This document shows positions 16,458 to 24,596 of a stretch of DNA of 64,000 bases, in pieces. The stretch is taken from assembly GCF_030295915.1 (NCBI RefSeq), contig NZ_AP027361.1, forward strand, positions 2,852,001 through 2,916,000, written 5' to 3'. Each line of letters opens with the position of its first letter. Within the stretch, counting starts at the first letter, position 1. A program made the translations under genes and the position numbers. Under the pieces are notes generated by a model. It was not told the origin of the DNA. It ran no database searches and was given only the letters and a program-made list of their open reading frames with translations. Origin of the DNA: Thalassotalea sediminis (GTDB taxonomy: Bacteria; Pseudomonadota; Gammaproteobacteria; Enterobacterales; Alteromonadaceae).

Positions 16458-18323
16458 TTAATCAGCAAGAAGTTTCACAATTACATCATTTAGACGTTCA
16501 TCTGCATCTAAATTATTAATTTCGAATTTTACACCTTGTGATAACTTACCTTCAATAGCTTGAACATATGAACTCATCGTTGACGGCGCATTGACATAGT
16601 TAACCGCACGCTCGACCAATTCAGTTTCATTTTTACAAAAGCCCTCTAAAATACCTAATGTATTCCAAATTTGATAGTCGGTATACCCTGCCATATCGCT
16701 TTTATCAATGATAAATAGCTTTGGAATTCTCAGCTTAAGGCAATCTATATTACTGTTACTACCACCAAATGGAATCGTTGGAATTGCAAACTGACATTTT
16801 GCTAAGGTATTCATATAATCATTATAACTCTGTGCCATATGTAAAGATGAATTAGGCAAATAACGTCTTAATATTGATTGTGCAGCAAAATAATCTAAAT
16901 CTTGTTTAGGATTATTCATGAAAAAGTGGAATTCTACTTCCTTTGCACTACCATCAGAGATTCTTTGACAAATATCCAATAAGGCAGAGGTAACTTTCTG
17001 TATAACCCCATTTACCGCAACATGAGTCTTACCTTCGGCGTCAACCTTGCATTCCGACTCAATTGTATATGCTCTGGAAGACATCCCAGTTAAGACACCT
17101 TCAAATGGCGCTATTTTTTCATTTAGAAAAAACTGAATAGCTGCGCGATCAATACCAGCCAAATCCATATAATGCACAAAATCTATATTTTCAAAGTAGC
17201 TGGAAGATGGGTGGCCTAAACACATACTTTGGATTGGTGCTAGTCGCTGTGTAGCCAATAAAGGTACAAAATTACTCATACCAATAGATGGGTATAGCAA
17301 GACATCAGGCTTATAAGAGAGTATGTCTGATATTATTTTTTCAAATTCATAAATGTTATCATAAAGTAAAAATTCATCAGCATCCTTTTGACCTAATTTA
17401 TCAACCTTACCTTTTTCACCTACACCTATTACTGTAAAACTCTTCTGTAAGCCTTTAATTAGGGTTTCATAACAACGATACATAGCGTGTCCATCACGGT
17501 AATGTTCGTGAATTACGACAATAGTTGGTTTTTCTTTAGATGGCTTATTTTTAACATCGTTTGCAATAGTTTGCTTTATTTTACTCGATAAATATTTATC
17601 CATGAATGCAGTATAATTTCTTACCGCCCACTTTTTAAATTCGTTCTTACCTTCACCTGTTAAATTACTGACATGAAAATAACCAGAACTCATCAGTTCA
17701 AGATTCTGTGGATTTTTATAACTTAATGTCGGTAGGTCCTTTGCTATTCGAGTTAATCGATTAAGGTTTTCAAATGAAGTTGGTGATAAATTTAGTACAG
17801 CTGATGAAATTAGCCCAATATATGCTCTAGCAATATCGGCAGGTAAATGAGGAATGAGTTGTACCCAAGGCAACTCAAAAGTACTATCTGGCATATACAA
17901 CACTAATAGTTTTTTCACTTCAGCTAGCGAAAATTGGTTTTTCTTATCTAAGCCCAAATTTCTGACAATATGATCTGTGTTTTGATAGCTACTTGCCGAA
18001 AATAAAAACGACATAAACTTTTTATTAACCAAAAACTCATGAAATAACGCCTCGCCTGCTTTATAATTAGGGTCGCTTAACATTTTAGTCAAAAGAGTCG
18101 CGAGTTTTTCGATAATTTGATAGCTTTCAAGGTCTTTTTGAGCAACAGATAGATTACGACCTTTAGGGCGTAAATCAAATTCCATCTTTTCTGCTGCTTG
18201 ATTTCTCATCATTGCTACCAGTGCTTGCTCTGCCTTTTTATAATTCCCGTTAAGTATTGGTGTTTCAATATCTGAAATTGAAACAGAGGTAATTTGTTTC
18301 CCTTGCGTAGATTTCTCGGTCAT
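16458..18323 (-). CDS. GT41/HMW1C-like glycosyltransferase
   Basis: 621 residues, close to the length of bacterial HMW1C-type N-glucosyltransferases. The N-terminal half (1-260) is helical. From about 268 a GT-B domain starts (VVIHEHYRDGHAMYRCYE). PDVLLYPSIGM (339-349) and RLAPIQSMCLGHPSSS (360-375) match the GT41 (O-GlcNAc transferase/HMW1C) pattern. FGGSNSNIDCLKLRIPKLF near 530 fits the nucleotide-binding loop. GT41 enzymes are cytoplasmic and glycosylate protein Asn or Ser/Thr side chains, including adhesins and flagellins. The gene is next to dTDP-sugar genes and upstream of WbqC. Whether it modifies a protein or a lipid-linked glycan is not shown. Confidence 0.65.
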   Translation of the reverse strand: MTEKSTQGKQITSVSISDIETPILNGNYKKAEQALVAMMRNQAAEKMEFDLRPKGRNLSVAQKDLESYQIIEKLATLLTKMLSDPNYKAGEALFHEFLVNKKFMSFLFSASSYQNTDHIVRNLGLDKKNQFSLAEVKKLLVLYMPDSTFELPWVQLIPHLPADIARAYIGLISSAVLNLSPTSFENLNRLTRIAKDLPTLSYKNPQNLELMSSGYFHVSNLTGEGKNEFKKWAVRNYTAFMDKYLSSKIKQTIANDVKNKPSKEKPTIVVIHEHYRDGHAMYRCYETLIKGLQKSFTVIGVGEKGKVDKLGQKDADEFLLYDNIYEFEKIISDILSYKPDVLLYPSIGMSNFVPLLATQRLAPIQSMCLGHPSSSYFENIDFVHYMDLAGIDRAAIQFFLNEKIAPFEGVLTGMSSRAYTIESECKVDAEGKTHVAVNGVIQKVTSALLDICQRISDGSAKEVEFHFFMNNPKQDLDYFAAQSILRRYLPNSSLHMAQSYNDYMNTLAKCQFAIPTIPFGGSNSNIDCLKLRIPKLFIIDKSDMAGYTDYQIWNTLGILEGFCKNETELVERAVNYVNAPSTMSSYVQAIEGKLSQGVKFEINNLDADERLNDVIVKLLAD

Positions 18324-18376
18324 AATGCCCCCAGCATTTAAAAAATTTTAGTTATAGTGATAGCTTTTTAATAATA

Positions 18377-19453
18377 TTAGATTAATGGCATCCACCAAGA
18401 TGTATTATTAAGGTACCAGTCTATCGTTTGTTCTAATCCTTGCTTAAAGCTTGTATTTACTTGAAACCCTAGCTCTTTTTTAATTTTACTATTATCAATT
18501 GCATAGCGAACATCATGGCCAGGTCTATCTTCTACATAAGAGATTAATGCTTCGCTACAGCTTAGCTTTGCCTTTAGGGCACATGGAAAAAGTTGCTGGT
18601 ATTGTTCAGAACCAGATATTTTATCATTCATGATTTGGCAAATAAGTTTAACAATATCTATATTCTGCCATTCATTTTCGCCACCGATATTATAAGTTTC
18701 AGCTATTTTACCGTGTTGTAAAATAGCTTCTATCCCACGACAGTGGTCAACAACATGCAGCCAATCTCTAACTTGTTGTCCATCACCGTACACAGGTAAG
18801 GGACGATCATGCAAAATATTTGTGATCACTAAAGGGATCAACTTTTCAGGGTAATGATACGGCCCATAGTTATTTGAGCAATTCGATGTTGTAACATTTA
18901 AGCCATACGTATGATGGTATGCACGAACTAAATGATCTGACGCGGCTTTAGAAGCCGAGTAAGGAGAGTTAGGTTGATACTGGTGTTTTTCAGTAAACGC
19001 TGGTTCTAAGCTTGTGAGAGAACCGTATACCTCATCTGTAGATACATGGTGAAACCGATATTCATTCTCTTTATTATCGCCTGCTAACCAAACATTTTTC
19101 GCTGCCTCTAAGAGTTGAAAGGTACCAACAATGTTTGTCTGGATAAAATCAGTAGCTCCATTGATTGAACGATCAACATGAGATTCGGCGGCAAAATTAA
19201 CAATAGTACAAACATCGTAAGTTTGCATTACAGACTCGACATTTGCTCTATCAGCAATATCCCCTTTAACAAAATACACTTTACCTTCATCAATAAGATC
19301 ATTAATACTGGTAAGATTGCCTGCATAAGTTAATACATCGTATATAATTAACGTATCTTGAGGATATTTATTGTGCCAATAATGCACAAAATTGGCTCCA
19401 ATAAAGCCAGCACCGCCAGTGATAAGAATGCTTTTATTACGTTCGTTACTCAT
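18377..19453 (-). CDS. rmlB: dTDP-glucose 4,6-dehydratase
   Basis: A 358-residue extended SDR. GGAGFIGA (13-20) binds NAD. STDEVYG (138-144) contains the Thr/Asp/Glu used for water elimination. YSASK gives the catalytic Tyr165 and Lys169. It converts dTDP-glucose to dTDP-4-keto-6-deoxyglucose in the cytoplasm. It lies 9 bases downstream of rmlA, as part of one minus-strand unit. No rmlC or rmlD is present in the window, so its product more likely feeds the sugar aminotransferase at 7452 than rhamnose synthesis, unless those genes lie elsewhere. Confidence 0.95.
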   Translation of the reverse strand: MSNERNKSILITGGAGFIGANFVHYWHNKYPQDTLIIYDVLTYAGNLTSINDLIDEGKVYFVKGDIADRANVESVMQTYDVCTIVNFAAESHVDRSINGATDFIQTNIVGTFQLLEAAKNVWLAGDNKENEYRFHHVSTDEVYGSLTSLEPAFTEKHQYQPNSPYSASKAASDHLVRAYHHTYGLNVTTSNCSNNYGPYHYPEKLIPLVITNILHDRPLPVYGDGQQVRDWLHVVDHCRGIEAILQHGKIAETYNIGGENEWQNIDIVKLICQIMNDKISGSEQYQQLFPCALKAKLSCSEALISYVEDRPGHDVRYAIDNSKIKKELGFQVNTSFKQGLEQTIDWYLNNTSWWMPLI

Positions 19454-19462
19454 ACAACTATA

Positions 19463-20335
19463 TCATTTAAGCTCTTCTAATAGGTTTAATAAATATTCCC
19501 CATAGCCACTTTTCTTTAGTGGTTGAGCAATATTTCTAAGCTCCTCAGCCGTTATCCAGCCATTACGAAAAGCTACTTCTTCAGGGCAGTTTATTTTTAA
19601 GCCCTGTCGGTTATCTACTGTCGCTATAAATTGCGCAGCAACTAATAAATCTTGATGTGTCCCAGTGTCCAACCAAGCTATTCCTCTTCCCATAATTTCA
19701 ACAGTTAATTGCTGTTCCGAAAGATACTGTAGCAATACATCTGTAATTTCCATCTCACCGCGTTTACTAGGTTTAACATTTTTGGCAAATTGAATAGCTT
19801 GGCTGTCAAAAAAGTAAATCCCTGGAATAGCATAATGAGACTTTGGCTGAACTGGCTTTTCTTCAATTGAGGTAACTCTACCTGATTGATCAAAGTCTAC
19901 AACCCCGTATTGACTAGGATTAGCAACGTGATAACCGAAAACTGTACAGCCACTTTCTTTCTTTACCGCATTTTGCAGTGAACTTGGAAGTGTTTGACCA
20001 TAGAATAAATTATCACCTAAAATCATCGCAAATGAATCATTAGCAACAAACTTTTCGGCAACTATAAGTGCATGTGCTAGCCCTCTAGGCTTATCTTGAA
20101 TACAATACTGCAATTCAATACCCCATAACTTACCATCACCCAACAGGTCTCTAAATTTTTGAGAGTCCTCTTCAGTTGTGATAATCAAAATATCTTTAAT
20201 GCCTGCCTGCATAAGCGTAGCTATCGGATAATATATCATTGGTTTGTCGTATACAGGCATTAATTGCTTACTAACCACCTGCGTTAACGGATAAAGCCTC
20301 ATGCCAGTTCCACCCGCTAATACTATACCTTTCAT
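19463..20335 (-). CDS. rmlA: Glucose-1-phosphate thymidylyltransferase
   Basis: 290 residues from the ATG at 20335, where RmlA proteins begin (MKGIVLAGGTG). A longer in-frame start at 20368 lies inside the upstream gene. GGTGMRLYPLT is the nucleotidyltransferase signature. VVSKQLMPVYDKPMIYYP and MILGDNLFYG are standard RmlA segments. It joins dTTP and glucose-1-phosphate to make dTDP-glucose. The start overlaps the stop of the TPR-sulfotransferase gene in an ATGA arrangement, so the two are translationally coupled. Confidence 0.95.
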   Translation of the reverse strand: MKGIVLAGGTGMRLYPLTQVVSKQLMPVYDKPMIYYPIATLMQAGIKDILIITTEEDSQKFRDLLGDGKLWGIELQYCIQDKPRGLAHALIVAEKFVANDSFAMILGDNLFYGQTLPSSLQNAVKKESGCTVFGYHVANPSQYGVVDFDQSGRVTSIEEKPVQPKSHYAIPGIYFFDSQAIQFAKNVKPSKRGEMEITDVLLQYLSEQQLTVEIMGRGIAWLDTGTHQDLLVAAQFIATVDNRQGLKINCPEEVAFRNGWITAEELRNIAQPLKKSGYGEYLLNLLEELK

Positions 20336-22050
20336 CGCCTTGACTCCTTGACGTTTTCCGTCTGACAATCATATCCAAGACTTTCGACGCACGATGTAAT
20401 TTTTCCCCAATAGGGTTCAAATAACGCTTTATAGTTTACCCATTTGTTCATAGATGATTGATAAATCGGTTGATTTGTTTGCCCTCTTGATGCACTTGTT
20501 ACATATTTATTCTTGGCGTGCTCAGAAAAATTAGAGAAAGTATCATCTACATTTAATTTAATCGCACTGAATAGCTTGCGACACTCTTGTTCAAAGTTAT
20601 TAACCAACGCTTCGTAACTCAAACGATATATAGGCAACTTTAACTCTTTTTCATACATAGCTATTAACTTATGTACCTCAATATAGGTATCAATAATTGA
20701 CCTTATTTCGATTAACTTGATATTTTCACTCGAGGCAACAAAGTCCTTTTGAAAACAACTTAAACACACATCCAGTGGATGGCGTTGCATAAAGATCAAA
20801 TTAGCTTCAGGAAAAATAAGATTGATAAAAGGTAGATCACACGAATAATGCGGGCTTTTTTCGACTATCATTTGGTATTTTGCATAATCGAAACCTAATT
20901 TTGCCACCGTTTCAAAATAAACACCGCGTAAATAGTTTATTTCATCTTTAGTTAGGCGAAACATATCCTGCGGATAACGTTTATTTAGTTCGTCCTTAAA
21001 TGCACTAATAACAGTTTGAAACACGCCTGTTTCACTAAAAACCAATACATTTTCTTGTGTGTCGATAATATTGTCGATGAGCGTAGTACCTGATCTTGGA
21101 AAGCCAGCAATAAAAGTAATATTGGTAAATACATTATATTCATCAACTTCAACTTCATTAGCAAAGCCTTTAGCGAGCGATTTATAAACTTGATAATTTG
21201 AAGGTTTAACTTTTTTATGTCTAACTTCTTTAGCTTTTTTAGTAGCTGCTTGCTGATAATAAATTTGTGCATTTGAGAACTGTTTCAGTTGGTGGTAACT
21301 ATCTGCGACCATATAATCGAGCGTGGGATTATTTGCTTGCTCCAAGACATGATTATCAAGCATGCCAATAACTTTGTCATACTCTTGAGATTCAAAGGCT
21401 ACTTTCGCCTTAAAACCAAGGGTGCTACCAGGATTAATTCTTTCATATTTCTCAATAAGTACTGAAAGCTCTGCATACATTTTAAAATCAAAATAATATG
21501 TGGCAACTTTGCCAAACTGTGCAGCATCAAGCAAATGAGCATAAGGCTGTATTTCATTTAAGCGCTGTTTAACTAACTCCATATTTTGCTGTAATACGGC
21601 ACTCCGAATACGCATTACATGAGTACCAATATAAAATTTCTCCCAATGTAGCAATTTAAGCGAAACTCTTTCAAAAGCGATAACATTTAATGTTGTTAAA
21701 TATAGAAACGCCAAATTATATACAGCACTGCCATTACTAATTCCACCATCAATCAAAACGCTTTGTTCAATAGATGAAATTGCGGCAGAGTATTTGCCCT
21801 GTTTCTTATAGCAAATTCCGATAAACAAATGTAGCTGACAGCGTTGTTTATCATCTAAATTTTTCTTAAGCAACATTTCTGCTTCAAATATCGCTAATGG
21901 ATATTCCTTTAAGGTATTTAATAGCTCAATTTTTAGAAAGGTTGCTTCGAGAGACAATTTTCGCTCTTTCTTTAATTCTTTTAGCGCCTTCTGATATTGC
22001 CCTGCTACGGCTAATTCTCGCGCCTTTTTAATTTTATTAACAGATTTCAC
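20332..22050 (-). CDS. TPR-repeat sulfotransferase
   Basis: 572 residues. Residues 1-280 form tandem tetratricopeptide-like helical pairs (for example AVAGQYQKALKELKKER, FIGICYKKQGKYSAAISSI). The C-terminal 260 residues form a sulfotransferase domain with AGFPRSGTTLIDNI (PAPS loop, 317-323) and MQRHPLDVCLSCF (3'-phosphate site). The closest layout is the bacterial TPR-sulfotransferase group, which includes tyrosylprotein-sulfotransferase-like domains. TPRs suggest a protein or carrier-bound acceptor. The start is GTG with no clear ribosome site. It is the first gene of the minus-strand unit and overlaps rmlA by 4 bases. Confidence 0.8.
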   Translation of the reverse strand: MKSVNKIKKARELAVAGQYQKALKELKKERKLSLEATFLKIELLNTLKEYPLAIFEAEMLLKKNLDDKQRCQLHLFIGICYKKQGKYSAAISSIEQSVLIDGGISNGSAVYNLAFLYLTTLNVIAFERVSLKLLHWEKFYIGTHVMRIRSAVLQQNMELVKQRLNEIQPYAHLLDAAQFGKVATYYFDFKMYAELSVLIEKYERINPGSTLGFKAKVAFESQEYDKVIGMLDNHVLEQANNPTLDYMVADSYHQLKQFSNAQIYYQQAATKKAKEVRHKKVKPSNYQVYKSLAKGFANEVEVDEYNVFTNITFIAGFPRSGTTLIDNIIDTQENVLVFSETGVFQTVISAFKDELNKRYPQDMFRLTKDEINYLRGVYFETVAKLGFDYAKYQMIVEKSPHYSCDLPFINLIFPEANLIFMQRHPLDVCLSCFQKDFVASSENIKLIEIRSIIDTYIEVHKLIAMYEKELKLPIYRLSYEALVNNFEQECRKLFSAIKLNVDDTFSNFSEHAKNKYVTSASRGQTNQPIYQSSMNKWVNYKALFEPYWGKITSCVESLGYDCQTENVKESRR

Positions 22051-22120
22051 AAGTAATATTACTACGGTCGTTCAATTTAGGATTAATATAAGTCAGGTAT
22101 TATTCGCGCTAAACAGCGCC

Positions 22121-22666
22121 TTATTCAGGAAATACAATAGATTGTAATACACGCTGATATTCTTTTGATACATGTTCCGTAATAGATATGTCTCCAGAGA
22201 CGAGAACATTATAAAGAATATCTTTTTTATCATTAAACACGTTTAGGACATAAAAAGTCTGCTGCCCCATTTTTGCATGGGCTGTAATCGTATATTCATT
22301 GTGTGCTAAGTTGCCTTTATAGAACTTATTGTTAGGATCAGTAGATAAGGTTACTTCTTTATAGCCTTTCTTAGATAGTTCTGAAAAGTTTGTAGCAATT
22401 ATATTTTCCCATTGTTTTTCTATCGGTGCGTAAGTACTACCAACTAACATTTGACAACTTATATTTGTCGCTATCCTAGCATTATTACTTTTGGAATATG
22501 CTAAATAAGATTTAGTTACCATACTAATGTTATCTGTAATTGGGTACACATTTTTTTTGATCGTTGGAATAGATTTGAAATCAACTTGAACACCACACTC
22601 TACTGCTTGAGTATTAAAAGAAAATAACGATATAAAAATAACTGATGCAATAAGTTTGTAAGACAT
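22121..22666 (-). CDS. Small exported protein of unknown function
   Basis: 181 residues with a Sec signal peptide (MSYKLIASVIFISLFSFNTQA, cleavage about residue 21). The mature part has a single early Cys-containing segment (VECGVQ), a middle with alternating strands, and an ending in SIVFPE. A good ribosome site, GGAG, precedes the ATG by 7 bases. I do not recognise a family. It lies between the terminator of the large secreted-protein gene and the TPR-sulfotransferase gene. It could be an accessory periplasmic factor for either neighbour, or unrelated. A 5-bp hairpin (22106-22119) lies right after its stop without a U-run. Confidence 0.6.
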   Translation of the reverse strand: MSYKLIASVIFISLFSFNTQAVECGVQVDFKSIPTIKKNVYPITDNISMVTKSYLAYSKSNNARIATNISCQMLVGSTYAPIEKQWENIIATNFSELSKKGYKEVTLSTDPNNKFYKGNLAHNEYTITAHAKMGQQTFYVLNVFNDKKDILYNVLVSGDISITEHVSKEYQRVLQSIVFPE

Positions 22667-22730
22667 TTACCGCTCCAAATAAAAAATAGTGAAAAGAATT
22701 ATATCTTCAATGGCAAAAAAAAGGTAAAAA

Positions 22731-22753
22731 AAAACCCGGGTAAACCGGGTTTT
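22731..22753 (-). terminator. Strong intrinsic terminator of the secreted-protein gene
   Basis: AAAACCCGG (22731-22739) and CCGGGTTTT (22745-22753) form a perfect 9-bp stem with a 5-base loop. On the minus strand the stem is followed by a run of T residues. It lies 28 bases past the stop codon at 22781, as expected for a highly expressed single-gene transcript. Confidence 0.9.
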
Positions 22754-22780
22754 AATTCAATAAGATTAACTTATTAAAGT

Positions 22781-24181
22781 TTACTTACCGTCAACTTTAG
22801 CTTGAGAGTTAGAAACCTCAGTACGGCCACCTTCATTTTCGATAGTTGCATAAGCTGAAACGTCTTGTGCGTAACCATCAATGTTGAAAGTAATGCTTAA
22901 CTTAGTTGCTTCAGTAAGACCAAACGCAGACGCTAAAGTGCCTTGCTTGAACTTCATTACTGTAGTGCCTGGTACGTCACCTAAGTCAACTGATGGATAT
23001 TCGTTACCATCTTCATCAATTGCTGTAGCTAGAACATTTGCAGCATTTGCACTTTCGTTAGCGATGTAAACGCTTGATGAAGTGTTATCAAACAATACAG
23101 GCATGTAAGGAACATTGATAACAGTTGCATCTAATTCCCATGAACCACCAGCAACAGTAACTTTTGTAGACTCTGTACCATCAGTGAAGTCAGCTTCAAC
23201 CATGATAGCACCAGTCTCAGGAATTACTGAACTAATTGCATTCGAATCAAAACGAACATAACCAGCTACAGAAGTACCCGCATTAGCACCTTCACTAGCA
23301 AAATCAGCATTAGCGATTTGGAACGTAACTTCGTCTTCGTCACCATTTACCGCTGGTGCTAAAGCTACTGGAGTTGTACCAAAGTTAGCATCAGCAAAGT
23401 CATTTGCTGCTAAATCAGTGAAATTACCCATAATAGTAACGTCAGCATCAACGTTAGCTAAAGCAGCAGCTAAAGACTCATCGTTACCAATTTTGAATTT
23501 CAATGTATCACTTTCAGTGTTTGTACCATCATATAGACGAGCGAAGTCTACTTGGTCAACACGTTCAATTTTACCGTCCCATTCTTGAGAAACAGTGAAA
23601 TCAAATTGAGTTACTAATTCAGCAATTTGAGCACAACCTGATTCAATTGGGTTTTCGCTAGCATCAACAGATGAATAACATACAGTTGAGTTACCATCTA
23701 AAACAATACCATTTGCTATATTATCAAAAGTTAAACGGAACGCAGAACTTGCCGTTAACGGGTTACCCAAGTTAACGTCAAAAGAGATAGTATGAGCATC
23801 TGTATCAGTTGTTGTGTCTACTTGAAACTTGTCAAACGTAAACGAACCAGTACCGTAGTTAAACTCAGCACCATTTGTTACTGTACCAACACCAGAACCA
23901 ACTACGTTGTTAACAGCACTTGTTGTAACAGCTAATTCAAGGTTTGATAAATCAACAGATGAATCAAATGTTAGTGTAATTGTTGAAGCAGCTGGTGTTA
24001 GTTTGTCTACTACAAAATCCAACACTAATGGAGCTTCCACACCATCTGAAGTTACAGCAACATTACCTGCAGCAACACCTTCCTGAGATATTTTAAGCTT
24101 ATCGCTAGAAACAGTTACCGCATGTGCACTAAATGCACTTACAACAGCTGACGCGACTAACGCTTTCTTAAATAAATTCAT
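22781..24181 (-). CDS. Abundant secreted beta-rich protein, S-layer-like candidate
   Basis: 466 residues from the ATG at 24181, preceded by AGGAGA. A longer in-frame start at 24217 is unlikely because it would bury the signal peptide. The signal peptide is MNLFKKALVASAVVSAFSAHA. The mature protein is low in Lys/Arg, rich in Ala, Thr, Val, Asp and Asn, and full of short beta-strand patterns. It has only two cysteines (STVCYSS, ESGCAQ). Composition, strong promoter, mRNA-leader palindrome and terminator indicate an abundant surface protein. It may belong to the Slr4-type S-layer proteins described from Pseudoalteromonas; I cannot confirm homology. It lies directly downstream of the T2SS operon. 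Confidence 0.6.
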   Translation of the reverse strand: MNLFKKALVASAVVSAFSAHAVTVSSDKLKISQEGVAAGNVAVTSDGVEAPLVLDFVVDKLTPAASTITLTFDSSVDLSNLELAVTTSAVNNVVGSGVGTVTNGAEFNYGTGSFTFDKFQVDTTTDTDAHTISFDVNLGNPLTASSAFRLTFDNIANGIVLDGNSTVCYSSVDASENPIESGCAQIAELVTQFDFTVSQEWDGKIERVDQVDFARLYDGTNTESDTLKFKIGNDESLAAALANVDADVTIMGNFTDLAANDFADANFGTTPVALAPAVNGDEDEVTFQIANADFASEGANAGTSVAGYVRFDSNAISSVIPETGAIMVEADFTDGTESTKVTVAGGSWELDATVINVPYMPVLFDNTSSSVYIANESANAANVLATAIDEDGNEYPSVDLGDVPGTTVMKFKQGTLASAFGLTEATKLSITFNIDGYAQDVSAYATIENEGGRTEVSNSQAKVDGK

Positions 24182-24251
24182 TATTTTCTTTCTCCTAGTT
24201 TCATGAAACCAGCACAACGATAATGATTCAATGTGCCAATATTTTTCTCGT

Positions 24252-24273
24252 TTTGGCTAGGCGCCTAGCCAAA
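24252..24273 (-). promoter_or_regulatory. 22-bp perfect palindrome in the 5' leader
   Basis: TTTGGCTAGGC (24252-24262) is followed at once by its exact inverted copy (24263-24273). In RNA it gives a 9-bp stem with a GCGC loop. It begins about 3 bases after the predicted transcription start and 71 bases before the start codon. It is either a 5'-end hairpin protecting a long-lived mRNA or a repressor/activator operator. Confidence 0.7.
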
Positions 24274-24282
24274 CCAAAGCAA

Positions 24283-24311
24283 ATTTAATGATAAAGCTCA
24301 CCTGATGTCAA
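24283..24311 (-). promoter_or_regulatory. Sigma-70 promoter of the secreted-protein gene
   Basis: On the minus strand a perfect TTGACA (24306-24311) is followed after exactly 17 bases by TTAAAT (24283-24288). Transcription should begin near 24276, giving a leader of about 95 bases with a palindrome at its 5' end. The good -35 and spacing fit high expression. Confidence 0.65.
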
Positions 24312-24596
24312 GTAAATAGGTTTTTATTTTTATATATTTGTTGATTTTACAACCAATTAATACATCAACAAAGCCATTTACTCGTGTAGCAAGCGTTATC
24401 TTGAACATTTTAAGTACATATATAACTCTTACAAGTAATAACAAACGTTTATTTTAACATTTTAGAAAATGTTATCTTGTTTAGAGCAAATCAAACATAT
24501 TACTATTTAAAATTATGAAAGATTCTACTATAAATACTACGGTTAAAGCTAACCTTATTTTTTTAAATTTTCAAGTATTTAAAACCTAATTTAACG
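24312..24596. other. AT-rich intergenic region between T2SS operon and secreted-protein gene
   Basis: About 285 bases with no credible gene, and 415 bases in all without a coding region when the leader is included. I see no GC-rich terminator after gspD, only short AT-rich repeats such as TTAACGTTAA next to its stop. Read-through from the T2SS operon into the secreted-protein gene is therefore possible. Upstream activator sites may lie here, but none is recognisable. Confidence 0.5.

Noticed and set aside
22106..22119. GC hairpin after the small exported-protein gene considered as a terminator
   Set aside because: The stem is only 5 bp and no U-run follows on the minus strand.
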